DNA of 47,694 nucleotides from the NCBI GenBank assembly GCA_002364215.1, contig DEXQ01000014.1, positions 19,630 through 67,323 of the forward strand, given 5' to 3'. The DNA comes from Aequorivita sp. UBA3180 (GTDB taxonomy: Bacteria; Bacteroidota; Bacteroidia; Flavobacteriales; Flavobacteriaceae). The position numbers and the translations under genes were made by a program. The number at the start of each line of letters is the position of its first letter. The stretch's first letter is position 1. The notes under the pieces were generated by a model. It ran no database searches and was not told the DNA's origin. It was given only the letters and a program-made list of their open reading frames with translations. Positions 25,486-35,516 of the stretch are shown here, piece by piece.

Positions 25486-26676
25486 ATGAAAAAACGAGTA
25501 GTTGTCGGACTTAGCGGAGGCGTAGATTCCAGCGTTGCAGCCTATCTTTTAAAAGAACAGGGCTATGATGTTATTGGGCTATTTATGAAAAATTGGCACG
25601 ACGACTCCGTAACTATTTCTGACGAATGCCCGTGGCTAGAGGACAGTAACGACGCCATGCTTGTGGCAGAAAAACTAGGTATTCCCTTTCAAACGGTAGA
25701 CTTAAGCGAACAGTATAAAGAACGTATTGTTGACTATATGTTTCGCGAATACCAAATGGGCCGTACTCCAAATCCAGATGTGCTTTGCAACCGAGAAATA
25801 AAATTTGATGTGTTTATGAAAATTGCCCTGGGTCTTGGAGCTGATTTTGTTGCTACGGGGCACTATTGTCGCAAAGGCATAATTGAAAAAGACGGGAAAA
25901 AAATATATCAATTGCTTTCGGGCAAGGACCCAAACAAGGACCAGTCCTACTTTCTGTGCCAACTTTCGCAGGAGCAGCTTGCAAAAACGCTTTTCCCTAT
26001 TGGGGAATTGCTGAAACCGGAAGTGAGGAAAATTGCTTCGGAACAAAATTTAATTACTGCTGAAAAGCGTGATTCCCAAGGCTTGTGTTTTATCGGAAAA
26101 GTGAGACTGCCGGAATTTCTTCAACAGAAATTGGCTCCAAAGGATGGCATTATTGTAGAGGTACCTTCAGATTTCGAGGAATACAAATTGGAAACCCCTA
26201 ATTTTACTTCCGAAGAAGAAGAACTACAATATCTTGCCTCAAAACACACCTATTCTTTGACGGATGGTAAAAAAATTGGTGTGCACCACGGAGCACATTA
26301 TTTTACTAAAGGACAGCGCAAAGGCTTGGCCGTTGGCGGCACCAAAGAACCACTTTTTGTGATTGATACCGATGTTAACGAGAATATCATTTTCACAGGG
26401 CAAGGAAAGAGTCATCCGGGTCTCTACAGACGTGGACTTTTTGTTAAAAAAGAAGAAATCCACTGGATTCGCGAAGACCTCAAGCTTTCCGAAAACCAAA
26501 AAATGGAGGTGATGGCACGCATTCGTTATAGACAGCCTTTGGAAAAAGCCACAATACACCCCACAGTTTCCGGACTTTATGTTATATTTGAAAACCCGCA
26601 ATCCGCCATAACCGAAGGCCAATTTGTTGCTTGGTATAGCGGTTACGAATTATTGGGGAGCGGTGTAATCTCTTAA
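25486..26676 (+). CDS. mnmA: tRNA 2-thiouridine(34) synthase MnmA
   Basis: A 396-residue cytoplasmic enzyme that thiolates U34 of Lys, Glu and Gln tRNAs. It has the PP-loop 'VVGLSGGVDSSVAAYLL' at the N-terminus, nucleophile Cys101 in 'NPDVLCNREIKF', and second cysteine Cys201 in 'DSQGLCFIGKV'. The C-terminal barrel follows ('GVHHGAHYFTKGQRKGLAVGG'). Slightly longer than E. coli MnmA (368). The ATG at 25486 gives the standard start 'MKKRVVVGLSGG'. The gap to the subtilase gene is only 8 bp, so the two may be co-transcribed although functionally unrelated. Confidence 0.95.
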   Translation: MKKRVVVGLSGGVDSSVAAYLLKEQGYDVIGLFMKNWHDDSVTISDECPWLEDSNDAMLVAEKLGIPFQTVDLSEQYKERIVDYMFREYQMGRTPNPDVLCNREIKFDVFMKIALGLGADFVATGHYCRKGIIEKDGKKIYQLLSGKDPNKDQSYFLCQLSQEQLAKTLFPIGELLKPEVRKIASEQNLITAEKRDSQGLCFIGKVRLPEFLQQKLAPKDGIIVEVPSDFEEYKLETPNFTSEEEELQYLASKHTYSLTDGKKIGVHHGAHYFTKGQRKGLAVGGTKEPLFVIDTDVNENIIFTGQGKSHPGLYRRGLFVKKEEIHWIREDLKLSENQKMEVMARIRYRQPLEKATIHPTVSGLYVIFENPQSAITEGQFVAWYSGYELLGSGVIS

Positions 26677-26684
26677 AAAAAAAT

Positions 26685-28319
26685 ATGATGAAAAAATTAT
26701 CCCTATTGGTCTTGTTTTTTGTTTCCACGTTTAGTTTTGGACAAATAGAAGACGCACTTGTGTTTTTGGAAGCTAAGGATCCTACCTTTGTGGCAGCAGC
26801 TTTAGCAGACCCATCAACTATTTTATCCCAAGCAGCCCTTGATAGAAAAACCGCTCAAGGCACCTCTATTGATGATCGCGATGTACCTTTAAACGAAACC
26901 CAAAAATCTGCAATTGAAGCCGCTACGGGTATTACCGTTTATGCAAAATCAAAATGGATGAACGCTGTTTACGTTCGTGGAACGGAAACCAATATCAACA
27001 ATCTTTTAAACCTGAATTTCGTTACAGCCGTGGAATTTATGGACAAGAGCTTAAACAGACCATTTGAGACTCCGATTGCCAAAGACAAGTTTGAAATTGA
27101 AAACCAAGAAAGAGTAATATACAATTATGGTGATGCTACAAACCAAACCACCATGCTAAATGTTGATTACCTGCACGAAAATGATTATACCGGAGAAGAT
27201 ATTATAGTTGCGTTTATGGACAATGGCTATCCAGGCGTATTGACCAATCCTGCATATGCTACACTTCGAAGTGAGGGAAGATTATTGGGCTATTATGATT
27301 TTGTGGACAGAGTAACAAATCCAAATGGTACGGGAAGCCACGGTGCTTCAACTTTCAGTGATGCCGCAGGTTTTCTTGACGGAGATTTTGTGGGCACTGC
27401 TCCAAATGCTTCCTATTATTTATTCGTTACTGAAGACGGAGGTGATGAAAACCCTGTTGAGGAAGCGTATTGGGTAGAAGCTCTGGAACGTGCAGACAGC
27501 CTTGGGGTTTACGTAGTAAATACTTCTTTAAGCTATCGCGATTTCTCACCTAATTATCCTCAGTATACATATACTTACGAAGATTTGGACGGACAGACTA
27601 CCTTAGGTGCACGCGGTGCAAATCACGCATATGACAAAGGAATGATTATGGTAAACTCAGCCGGCAATAATGGCAATGAGAGTTTTCCATGGGTGGGAAG
27701 CCCTGCCGACTCTCCTGGCGTGCTCACCATTGGAGCCGTAAATAGTAGTGGAGATTACGTGAGTTTCAGTGCTATTGGCCCCACGGTAGATGGTAGGGTG
27801 AAGCCTGATGTAATGGCTAAGGGTCGTAATGCTGCTATTGTGGATCAATTTGGAGATGTTACCACTGCTAGCGGTACATCATTTAGCTCACCGATTACTG
27901 CTGGAGCCGTTGCTTCATTATGGCAAGCTGTCCCCAGCTTAAAGAATAGCGTTGTTATGCAGGCTATTCGTGAATCTGCAGATAAATACAACAACCCTAC
28001 AAACCAAATGGGTTATGGTATTCCAGATTTTGGAGATGCTTTAAACGCATTACTTTTATTGGGCGTAGAAGAGCAGATGCAGGATTACCATTTTGCACTT
28101 TATCCAAACCCAGTGAGTACTCACATAAACATTTCATTTCCTAAAAATTCGGAAAGTGCTGAATTTTCATTGTTCAATATTTTAGGAGAAAAAGTCCTTC
28201 AAACAAATATTACAACTTTAAAAAACAGTATCGATGTGTCTGGGCTTTCTTCAGGAATGTATATAGCTTCAATTACTTCAAACAACAGAACAACAAGCTA
28301 TAAAATTATTAAGAAGTAG
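26685..28319 (+). CDS. Secreted S8 (subtilisin-like) protease with T9SS sorting domain
   Basis: A 544-residue exported serine protease. It has signal peptide 'MMKKLSLLVLFFVSTFSFGQ', a propeptide-like region (20-150), and an S8 domain (about 155-455). The catalytic triad is complete: Asp179 in 'IIVAFMDNGYPG', His219 in 'GTGSHGAST', Ser399 in 'ASGTSFSSPITAG', with oxyanion Asn about 328 in 'NSAGNNG'. The C-terminal 80 residues form a type A T9SS sorting domain ('FALYPNPVSTHINISFP', ending 'SGMYIASITSNNRTTSYKIIKK'). It is therefore predicted to cross the outer membrane by T9SS and be anchored or released. The stop overlaps the next gene's GTG by one base. Confidence 0.93.
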   Translation: MMKKLSLLVLFFVSTFSFGQIEDALVFLEAKDPTFVAAALADPSTILSQAALDRKTAQGTSIDDRDVPLNETQKSAIEAATGITVYAKSKWMNAVYVRGTETNINNLLNLNFVTAVEFMDKSLNRPFETPIAKDKFEIENQERVIYNYGDATNQTTMLNVDYLHENDYTGEDIIVAFMDNGYPGVLTNPAYATLRSEGRLLGYYDFVDRVTNPNGTGSHGASTFSDAAGFLDGDFVGTAPNASYYLFVTEDGGDENPVEEAYWVEALERADSLGVYVVNTSLSYRDFSPNYPQYTYTYEDLDGQTTLGARGANHAYDKGMIMVNSAGNNGNESFPWVGSPADSPGVLTIGAVNSSGDYVSFSAIGPTVDGRVKPDVMAKGRNAAIVDQFGDVTTASGTSFSSPITAGAVASLWQAVPSLKNSVVMQAIRESADKYNNPTNQMGYGIPDFGDALNALLLLGVEEQMQDYHFALYPNPVSTHINISFPKNSESAEFSLFNILGEKVLQTNITTLKNSIDVSGLSSGMYIASITSNNRTTSYKIIKK

Positions 28320-29260
28320 TGCAAAACCGTATTACCGAACTTTTTAATATTGAATACCCAATAATCCAGGCTGGAATGATTTGGAATAGTGGCTGGCGAC
28401 TTGCCAGTGCAGTTTCGAATTCGGGTGGATTAGGACTATTGGGAGCGGGCTCTATGTATCCTGAAGTGCTTCGCGAGCATATTTTAAAGTGCAAAAATGC
28501 GACTGATAAACCCTTTGGTGTCAATGTGCCGATGCTATACCCCGATATTGATAAAATTATCGATATCATTATTGAAGAGGGTGTGAAAATTGTCTTCACC
28601 TCTGCCGGAAACCCAAGAACATATACTTCAAAACTGAAGGAAAATGGCATTATGGTAGTTCATGTAGTGAGCAGTGTAAAATTTGCGCTAAAAGCACAAG
28701 AAGCTGGAGTGGATGCGATAGTTGCCGAAGGATTTGAAGCAGGAGGGCATAACGGCCGTGAAGAGACTACAACTTTCACCTTGATTCCAATGGTGAAAGA
28801 GCAGTTGGAGATCCCATTGATTGCTGCCGGCGGAATAGCAACCGGCCGGGGGATGTTAGCCGCTATGGTTTTAGGAGCTGATGGCGTACAAGTGGGAAGC
28901 CGTTTTGTTGCTTCGGAAGAGGCCTCATCGCATCGTGCATTTAAACAAATGGTGGTCGATGCCAAAGAAGGCGACACACAACTTACTTTGAAAGAGTTGG
29001 CGCCCGTGCGCATGCTAAAAAATAAATTCTTCGAAAGTGTTATACAGCTTTATACCACCAACCCCACAAAAGAAGACCTGATAAAGCATTTAGGTCGGGC
29101 ACGTGCAAAACGCGGTATGTTTGAAGGCGATTTGGAAGAAGGAGAATTGGAAATCGGGCAAATTGCAGGGCTTATTCACGATATAAAACCAGCAGCGCAA
29201 ATTCTCAAGGATATGATTGACGAATTTGAAAAGGCAAAGAAAGAAATAGATAACTTGTAA
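28319..29260 (+). CDS. Nitronate monooxygenase/FabK-like flavin oxidoreductase
   Basis: A 313-residue cytoplasmic TIM-barrel flavoenzyme of the nitronate monooxygenase (2-nitropropane dioxygenase) family. The FMN-binding features are visible: 'YPIIQAGMIWNSGWRLASAVSNSGGLGLLGAGSM' at the start and 'PLIAAGGIATGRGMLAAMVLGADGVQVGSRFVASEEA' in the second half. 'AEGFEAGGHNGREETTTFTLIPMV' carries the conserved His. The start is GTG at 28319, overlapping the protease stop as TAGTG. Distinguishing nitronate oxidation from enoyl-ACP reduction (FabK) needs closer comparison. The gene ends before a strong hairpin terminator. Confidence 0.85.
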   Translation: MQNRITELFNIEYPIIQAGMIWNSGWRLASAVSNSGGLGLLGAGSMYPEVLREHILKCKNATDKPFGVNVPMLYPDIDKIIDIIIEEGVKIVFTSAGNPRTYTSKLKENGIMVVHVVSSVKFALKAQEAGVDAIVAEGFEAGGHNGREETTTFTLIPMVKEQLEIPLIAAGGIATGRGMLAAMVLGADGVQVGSRFVASEEASSHRAFKQMVVDAKEGDTQLTLKELAPVRMLKNKFFESVIQLYTTNPTKEDLIKHLGRARAKRGMFEGDLEEGELEIGQIAGLIHDIKPAAQILKDMIDEFEKAKKEIDNL

Positions 29261-29289
29261 GATATTTAATATCAACCTACACTAAATTA

Positions 29290-29325
29290 AAAACCCTTCC
29301 GAAGTTAATCGGAAGGGTTTTCTTT
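29290..29325. terminator. Bidirectional Rho-independent terminator
   Basis: The stem AAAACCCTTCCG (29290-29301) pairs perfectly with CGGAAGGGTTTT (29310-29321) across an 8-nt loop. T-rich flanks lie on both strands. It separates the convergent nitronate monooxygenase-like and M36 protease genes. Confidence 0.9.
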
Positions 29326-29342
29326 TGAATTAAAACGTATGT

Positions 29343-32300
29343 CTATTCTTTGATAAGCCTTTTGGTTATTGGACCAGTTTCACTTTCTATAATTACTATA
29401 TAGGTAGCAGCGGCCATTTCTGAAACATCGATAGCTTTTTCGGCTCCCATATTTCTTAAATCTACTGTTTTCACAACTCTTCCTCTAATATCAAATATGT
29501 TGAGTTTTTCAAGAGAAAGGTTTTGTGGATTTCCAATCATTACTGTATGCTTAGCAGGGTTTGGATACAATTCAACACTACCGATGTTAGCGTTGTTATT
29601 TCCTATACCCAATACACTTTCAACAATAAGTTCGAAAGTACAAGTTGCTAAATTCCCGTACTCATCTTCAGCGGTAAGAGTAATAGTATAAGTACCATCA
29701 GATAGTGGAGTACCTGCAACAGGGTCTTGTGAAGTAATAGTTACAGGATCTGTACAGTTATCAATTGCGGTAGCTTCACCTGTTCCAAAATAATCCGGAA
29801 CAATATAATATAAATTACCAGCTCCCGGGTCTACGGTTTGATCTGCAGGACAAGTTAATACAGGCGCTAAAAGATCTACAACCGTAACCACCGCAGTACA
29901 AGTGCTTAAGTTTCCATTTACGTCACTTGTAAATACTTGAACAGTTACTGGGGTACCGATATCGGCACAGCTAAATTCAGTAATATCTACTGCAATAGTT
30001 GCGATGCCGCAATTATCTGTATTACTTGCTATAACATCATTTGGATCCAATGTGGCGGTTCCATCAGTACCAAGTTCTAACGTAAAGTCCTGACAAACAA
30101 GTTCTGGACTTGTATCGTCTTCCACAGTTACGACAGCTGTACATGTACTTACATTTCCGTTTACATCTGTAACGGTTAAAATTACCGTATTATCTCCAAT
30201 ATTTGAGCAATCAAACGTATCAATATCCAGCACATAGGTATCAATGCCGCAAGCATCTGTGCTTCCGCCATCAACGTCTGTACCATCAATAGTTACTGTA
30301 CCAGTCACGGGATCCAATTCAACTGTAATATTTTGGCAAACTGCTATCGGTGGTGTAATGTCCTCTACTGTAACGATTGCTGTACAAGTATTGGAATTTC
30401 CATTGATGTCTGTAACTGTAAGCACAACAGGGTTATCACCTACATCGCTACAATCAAAAGTACTCGGGCTGACCGAAATGGTTGCAATACCACAAGGATC
30501 TGAACTGCCGCCATCTATATCGGAAGCCGAAATTGAAGCGTTTCCTGAGGCATCCAATTGAATTGTAATGTTTTGGCAAACCATTGTTGGAAGTTCATTA
30601 TCAGTTACCGTAATTGTAAAACTACATATTGTTGTATTTCCACTGCCATCTGTTGCGGTAAATTCAACAGTACTAACACCTACAGGGAAATCACTGCCAC
30701 TAGCTAGCCCAGCAGTTTGTGAAACGGTTACACTACAATTATCCAGGCCAATTGCCATTGGAAAGCTAACGGCTGCGCTACACATTCCTACATCTGTACT
30801 TGCAGTAATATTTGCAGGACAAACTATTGTTGGTGGGAGGTCATCTTCCACAATTACCACAGCTACGCAAGTGCTTGAGTTTCCATTTACATCAGTTACC
30901 GTTAAGGTCACGTTATTAGGACCAATATCTGCACAAGTGAAATCTGTAACATCAATTGAAGTAGTTGCAATTCCACAAGCATCTGTGCTTCCGCCATCAA
31001 CATCACCAGCAGTAATTGAAACATTTCCAGATGCATCCAACTGAACAGTTATGTTTTGGCAAACTGCCGCTGGAGCTACATTGTCTTCCACAGTAACTAC
31101 AGCGGTGCAGGTACTTGAGTTTCCATTGACATCAGTTACAGTCAAGGTAACATTGTTTGCGCCTACATTTGCGCAAGTGAAAATACTTGGAGAAACACTT
31201 AAGGAAGCGATTCCACAATTATCAGTACTTCCGCCATCAACATCAGAAGGAATTATCGAAGCATTTCCAGAAGCATCCAACTGAACGATTATGTTTTGGC
31301 AAACTGCCACTGGAGCTTCGGCGTCATTAATAGTTACATCAAAAGAACAAGTTTGCACTGGGTTTACACCATCGTCATACTCAAAAGTATTGGTGGTTGT
31401 TCCCACGGGGAAAGTGCTTCCGCTTGGCAAACCGGCTGTTTGTGTAATAGTTCCGCTTGGTGCACCAAAAATGATAAAGCCGTTCCATCTGTCATTAGCA
31501 TACACCCATGCTTGATCATTTTCATAAGCAAAACCAAAATTAGTTGTAGTTAAACCTATTGAACTTGTAGCCGCATACGCTCCCGTTGCCCGATCATATA
31601 AATGGACAGATTGGGTAGTACTATCATAGATTGCATATTCATAACCCACTACACCTGTATATCCCACAGAAACTACTGCATAGACTGAACCTCCAGGCAC
31701 TCCAGAAAGTGCCAGGGTACCATTAGTAATTCCTGTTGCTCTATCAACTTGCGTGATGGAACCTGCATTATAGTAGATAATTTCATTATTATCATAGTCT
31801 AAATCACCACATGATTGAGCATTGGGTTGATTGTCAGGCAAAATAGGTGTAGTAGTCCCTGATGGACAATCACCTGATAAATTTGTAAGTACTACTCCGT
31901 TTGCACTAATTCCATTTCCTTCAGATTGACTTAAGGAAGGGTTCCACCAAGCCCCTCTATAATCAAAACCACTTGCAATACTACTAATAATACCTCCTGT
32001 AGTACCATCAAAGCAATCTATTGGATATCCACCAGATCCTGCATTTACACTATAATACCTGTCTGTTGAAGGATTATAGCTAACTCCAGACCTGTTTCCA
32101 GTTCCCCCTGCTGAAGAAACCAATTCCAGTGTAGCTATTCCTGTTGCCAAAGGTCCAGAACCGCCACATCCCGTAGGAGACTCAACGGTATAAGTCACAA
32201 CGGCACCACAAATTCCCGGATCATTGTCTTGGGTAATATTGCCAGGACAAACAAATGGGCCGCCACCGCCACCGCCGCCAATAACATTTACAATAGCTGA

Positions 32301-35165
32301 ACAGGTTGAAGTTGCACCGTTGTCATTTGTTACCTCAACAGCAACTGTATTCAAGCCTGTGTCAGAACAGGTAAAACTCACCGTGGCGGCTAATGGGCTT
32401 CCAGCAAGTACTGTATAACCTCCGCAATCTACACTAACACTAAAAAGCAAATCTTCTGCATTTACCGTGGCATTTCCGCTTCCGTCAAGAGTAACGTCCA
32501 ATACTGGCGCAGTTACTTCATAATCGTAATCTATACCCCAACTGTTTATTGTACCAGCGTCTGGGCTCACAACGTCAGAAACCGTAAGCTCCCATAATCC
32601 CATAGTGCTTTCTCCATCAAATACTGACAGTGGGTTGTTTGGTATGAAAGAACCATTTATTGTAGGCACTGATCCTGCACATTCATTTTCCACAGCAGTG
32701 GCAGCTTCATCATCTAAAACAGCAACAATATTATCTCCGGAACACCCAAATCCACTTGTTGTTCTTCCAGGCCTATCAATTATTGTAGCCATTGTTCCCG
32801 ATGGTGATTTTATTGTAACAATTACGTCACCAACCCAGGTATGGGATATATTGAGATTTACATCCAAATCCGTCAGGGAAACATTTTCCGTAACATTCAT
32901 CGTTACCGTAACACCTGTAGGATTATTATCAGGAATTGCCGTTCCTGGGCTGCTTGTTTGTGAACCAGTCATTGGCACATTACCAGAGCCCATACATATA
33001 ATTTCCGGGGGGTCGTTGGTTACATTAATATCATCTGTTAAAGTAGTTGGTGCTCCCGTACAGAAATCGTTCACTATATATGTTACGGTTACCAAACCTG
33101 GGCCACCAACGCTTGGATCGAAAGTAAAAGTCGTTCCGTTACCATCATCGGTTACACCAGGGCCACTATAAATACCTCCTGTTGGATTTCCACCAGAAAG
33201 TCCTGTTTGTATTCCATCAGAAAGGCATACTTCATCAATAACATCCAAACCTGAAAAAGATGGTGGTAAGTCAAAAGCCTCCGTTCCATCAGTTTTGCTT
33301 CCCGAAGAACCTTGAATGGCGCTATAACCAAGACCTCTTCTTGCAAAAGCTTCCCAAATAGCACACTGATTGGCCCCACCGTACATTGCCATATCTGCAG
33401 CTAGGATAGCGTCACGGCCATCTACGAAACCTGGTTGGCTAGCTTGTAATTTTAAGCCTTCGGTCACTAAGGCCAAGGAAATGTTATTTCCTCCAGTGCC
33501 ATTATAAAAATCAGTATCAAAACCATGGATGGCTATAAGTTCCCAAGTCATTTCCCACAACATTTCAGCCCAAACTGAACCAACACCATGGGGAGCTACT
33601 TCAGTTTTAATATCGTCATAAGTATGTGGATTTACTCCAAAATCTGTACTGTACGGCCAAGTTCTAATACCCGGACCTCCTGGACCTTCGCCAATCAACC
33701 AAGTACCCACACCTCTTGAATCTGGTCCGCCATCTCCACTTTCCATTGTAAGCATTAAGCCGTAATAATCGCTCCAGCCTTCCCCCATCTGCTCTTGGCC
33801 TCCTAGGGTACTTAATCTATTCGAGATTCCATGGCCGTATTCATGAATGATTACCATATTATCCAAATCACCATCACGTGAGCCACAAACATACATTTGC
33901 ATTCTTGGTCTGCTGCCATCTCCCGGAGTAGCAAAATTTGCGTTACACGTTCCTGAGCCGTCTTGAGCCTCGGCATTTACAGGATCGTTTCCTGCACCAC
34001 CATTTCCATAGTTATTGTGTTGGAAGTTTCCACTGGCTTCATCAAAACCATACTGATAGGTAACATCGTGAATAATATTTGTCCAATAGAACAAATTAGT
34101 GATTGCGGCATTTTCAGATTGATCCCCAGCACTATATGTTGTATTCAGTGGAAAATCAAAAATTAAATTTCCGCCTGGACTAAAAGCATATTTACCATCT
34201 GGACTATTATTAGCATTATCATCATCATACGCATCCACATTATTTCCGCGGGTATTTGTAAATTCTGGGGTATCATCACCGTTTGTATCATGCCATCCAA
34301 AGGGTGAAGCCGTCAAGTTTTCTGGATTGGTAACCAATGTACGAGTTCCGAAATTTGGACTTTCAATTGGCATAGCGTACACCCTGTAACTTGCGGCCGG
34401 GGGTGCTGCCATATTTGATGAGTTGGCCATATTATAGGTAATTGGTTCCTCCATAGGTCCTACAAAAGGAGCTGTATCCTTGGCTGCGTGTATATGGTTT
34501 TCGTGATCTCCTAATATATTACAGGATATAGTCCAATTATCTTTATCTATAATTTTACCAGAGGCCGCATCTACTCGAAAATTCCACCAATCAGAGGAAG
34601 TTGTTTCGGCCACAGAAAGTTCCCAAACTAGTTGGGTGCCAACCCCTTCTTTATAATAGTACATTAATTTAACAGGGATATCTTCAGAAGAAATTCCTGC
34701 CTTATTAAATACGGCAGCTTTATTTTTACCTCCAATACTTTTTATTTCTTGGAGATTTGCAATACGGTATCCCATCTGCCCAGCAACAGAAGTTATTGCC
34801 TGTCTTGCTGAAATTCCCTGAGAACTATTCTTAACGGTTGCTTTCACATCTGCCAAGAATTTGTTGTGTTCCATTATTACTTTTCCAGTTTTGTCAAAAT
34901 GCACACTGGATTCGGTGCCGTATACTTCAAGCCCATTGATGGCTTGCCGTATGTAGACATGGCGAATACCGCTAATGCTACTTACGTGTTCCTTAGTAAT
35001 TACATAGGAATCACTTTTTTGTGTAATAAGGTTTTTTAGCGAAATGTTTGAAGGTTCTGTGGCTAATCGCGCCGCTTCTTTTTCTTTTTCTGGGTTTTTG
35101 TGTTGCGCCGAAAATTGAAATGTCAACATGCACAACACCATCAAGAGTAGTGTTGATTTTTTCAT
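29343..35165 (-). CDS. Large secreted M36 metalloprotease with P-domain, HYR-like repeats and T9SS sorting domain
   Basis: A 1940-residue exported protein. In order: signal peptide ('KKSTLLLMVLCMLTFQFSAQ'); fungalysin/thermolysin propeptide (about 45-200); M36 metallopeptidase with HEYGH (441-445) and downstream 'GEGWSDYYGLML' supplying the Glu ligand; P/Homo-B domain (about 735-885); an HYR domain that appears split (about 971-1002 and 1233-1279) around a beta-propeller-like stretch; five 75-80-residue 'VCQN...ASGN...DVDGGSTDxCGI' repeats with HYR domains between and after them (about 1284-1845); type A T9SS domain (about 1861-1940). Repeats share DNA-level similarity. Bacteroidota fungalysin-type proteins probably act in protein degradation or surface adhesion. 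No clear promoter was seen. Confidence 0.93.
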   Translation of the reverse strand: MKKSTLLLMVLCMLTFQFSAQHKNPEKEKEAARLATEPSNISLKNLITQKSDSYVITKEHVSSISGIRHVYIRQAINGLEVYGTESSVHFDKTGKVIMEHNKFLADVKATVKNSSQGISARQAITSVAGQMGYRIANLQEIKSIGGKNKAAVFNKAGISSEDIPVKLMYYYKEGVGTQLVWELSVAETTSSDWWNFRVDAASGKIIDKDNWTISCNILGDHENHIHAAKDTAPFVGPMEEPITYNMANSSNMAAPPAASYRVYAMPIESPNFGTRTLVTNPENLTASPFGWHDTNGDDTPEFTNTRGNNVDAYDDDNANNSPDGKYAFSPGGNLIFDFPLNTTYSAGDQSENAAITNLFYWTNIIHDVTYQYGFDEASGNFQHNNYGNGGAGNDPVNAEAQDGSGTCNANFATPGDGSRPRMQMYVCGSRDGDLDNMVIIHEYGHGISNRLSTLGGQEQMGEGWSDYYGLMLTMESGDGGPDSRGVGTWLIGEGPGGPGIRTWPYSTDFGVNPHTYDDIKTEVAPHGVGSVWAEMLWEMTWELIAIHGFDTDFYNGTGGNNISLALVTEGLKLQASQPGFVDGRDAILAADMAMYGGANQCAIWEAFARRGLGYSAIQGSSGSKTDGTEAFDLPPSFSGLDVIDEVCLSDGIQTGLSGGNPTGGIYSGPGVTDDGNGTTFTFDPSVGGPGLVTVTYIVNDFCTGAPTTLTDDINVTNDPPEIICMGSGNVPMTGSQTSSPGTAIPDNNPTGVTVTMNVTENVSLTDLDVNLNISHTWVGDVIVTIKSPSGTMATIIDRPGRTTSGFGCSGDNIVAVLDDEAATAVENECAGSVPTINGSFIPNNPLSVFDGESTMGLWELTVSDVVSPDAGTINSWGIDYDYEVTAPVLDVTLDGSGNATVNAEDLLFSVSVDCGGYTVLAGSPLAATVSFTCSDTGLNTVAVEVTNDNGATSTCSAIVNVIGGGGGGGPFVCPGNITQDNDPGICGAVVTYTVESPTGCGGSGPLATGIATLELVSSAGGTGNRSGVSYNPSTDRYYSVNAGSGGYPIDCFDGTTGGIISSIASGFDYRGAWWNPSLSQSEGNGISANGVVLTNLSGDCPSGTTTPILPDNQPNAQSCGDLDYDNNEIIYYNAGSITQVDRATGITNGTLALSGVPGGSVYAVVSVGYTGVVGYEYAIYDSTTQSVHLYDRATGAYAATSSIGLTTTNFGFAYENDQAWVYANDRWNGFIIFGAPSGTITQTAGLPSGSTFPVGTTTNTFEYDDGVNPVQTCSFDVTINDAEAPVAVCQNIIVQLDASGNASIIPSDVDGGSTDNCGIASLSVSPSIFTCANVGANNVTLTVTDVNGNSSTCTAVVTVEDNVAPAAVCQNITVQLDASGNVSITAGDVDGGSTDACGIATTSIDVTDFTCADIGPNNVTLTVTDVNGNSSTCVAVVIVEDDLPPTIVCPANITASTDVGMCSAAVSFPMAIGLDNCSVTVSQTAGLASGSDFPVGVSTVEFTATDGSGNTTICSFTITVTDNELPTMVCQNITIQLDASGNASISASDIDGGSSDPCGIATISVSPSTFDCSDVGDNPVVLTVTDINGNSNTCTAIVTVEDITPPIAVCQNITVELDPVTGTVTIDGTDVDGGSTDACGIDTYVLDIDTFDCSNIGDNTVILTVTDVNGNVSTCTAVVTVEDDTSPELVCQDFTLELGTDGTATLDPNDVIASNTDNCGIATIAVDITEFSCADIGTPVTVQVFTSDVNGNLSTCTAVVTVVDLLAPVLTCPADQTVDPGAGNLYYIVPDYFGTGEATAIDNCTDPVTITSQDPVAGTPLSDGTYTITLTAEDEYGNLATCTFELIVESVLGIGNNNANIGSVELYPNPAKHTVMIGNPQNLSLEKLNIFDIRGRVVKTVDLRNMGAEKAIDVSEMAAATYIVIIESETGPITKRLIKE
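29860..31330 (-). repeat. Intragenic tandem repeats of the M36 protease
   Basis: About 230-bp units encode the five 'VCQN' repeats, one pair separated by an HYR unit. Words such as the one encoding TCTAVVTVED and the one encoding VDGGSTD recur nearly unchanged at DNA level, which makes this stretch prone to recombination and assembly collapse. Confidence 0.85.
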
Positions 35166-35275
35166 TTTGAAATTTGATTTAGTTAGTTCTATAAATGTAT
35201 GATAAAATCGTTATTATCAACTAATTGTCATCATATATTTCAAAATAAAATTTTTTACTGTAAAATTTTATCCAT

Positions 35276-35303
35276 AAAAAAAGCCCCCCAAATGGGAGGC
35301 TTT
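35276..35303 (-). terminator. Terminator downstream of the cold shock gene
   Basis: On the minus strand AAAGCCTCCC, a short ATTT loop, and GGGGGGCTTT form a hairpin with one mismatch followed by a T-run. It lies 22 bp after the cold shock gene stop. Confidence 0.85.
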
Positions 35304-35324
35304 GTCTTAAAAAAATTGTGTGTA

Positions 35325-35516
35325 TTAAAGTACTTTTACGTTAACCGCGTTCAATCCTTTTTTACCTTCTTGAAGATCAAATTCTACTTCGTCACCTTCG
35401 CGAACTTCGTCGATAAGGCCTGAAATGTGTACAAAATGTTCTTTGTTGGTTCCTTCTTCAGTGATAAAACCAAAACCTTTGGTATCGTTGAAGAATTTTA
35501 CTGTTCCTTTGTTCAT
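35325..35516 (-). CDS. Cold shock protein, CspA family
   Basis: A 63-residue single cold-shock-domain protein that binds single-stranded RNA and DNA. RNP1 is KGFGFI (14-19) and RNP2 is FVHIS (28-32), with 'GTVKFFNDTKGFGFITEE' at the start. Length is standard (63-70). It has its own terminator, and an upstream minus-strand TATCTTTG (35555-35548) is a likely -7 box, though its TTTG partner is too close (13 bp). A monocistronic regulator or RNA chaperone. Confidence 0.95.
   Translation of the reverse strand: MNKGTVKFFNDTKGFGFITEEGTNKEHFVHISGLIDEVREGDEVEFDLQEGKKGLNAVNVKVL

Noticed and set aside
30244..33171. Plus-strand open frames opposite the M36 protease
   Set aside because: They are shadows of the Thr/Val/Gly-rich repeats on the minus strand; no start signals or families were seen.
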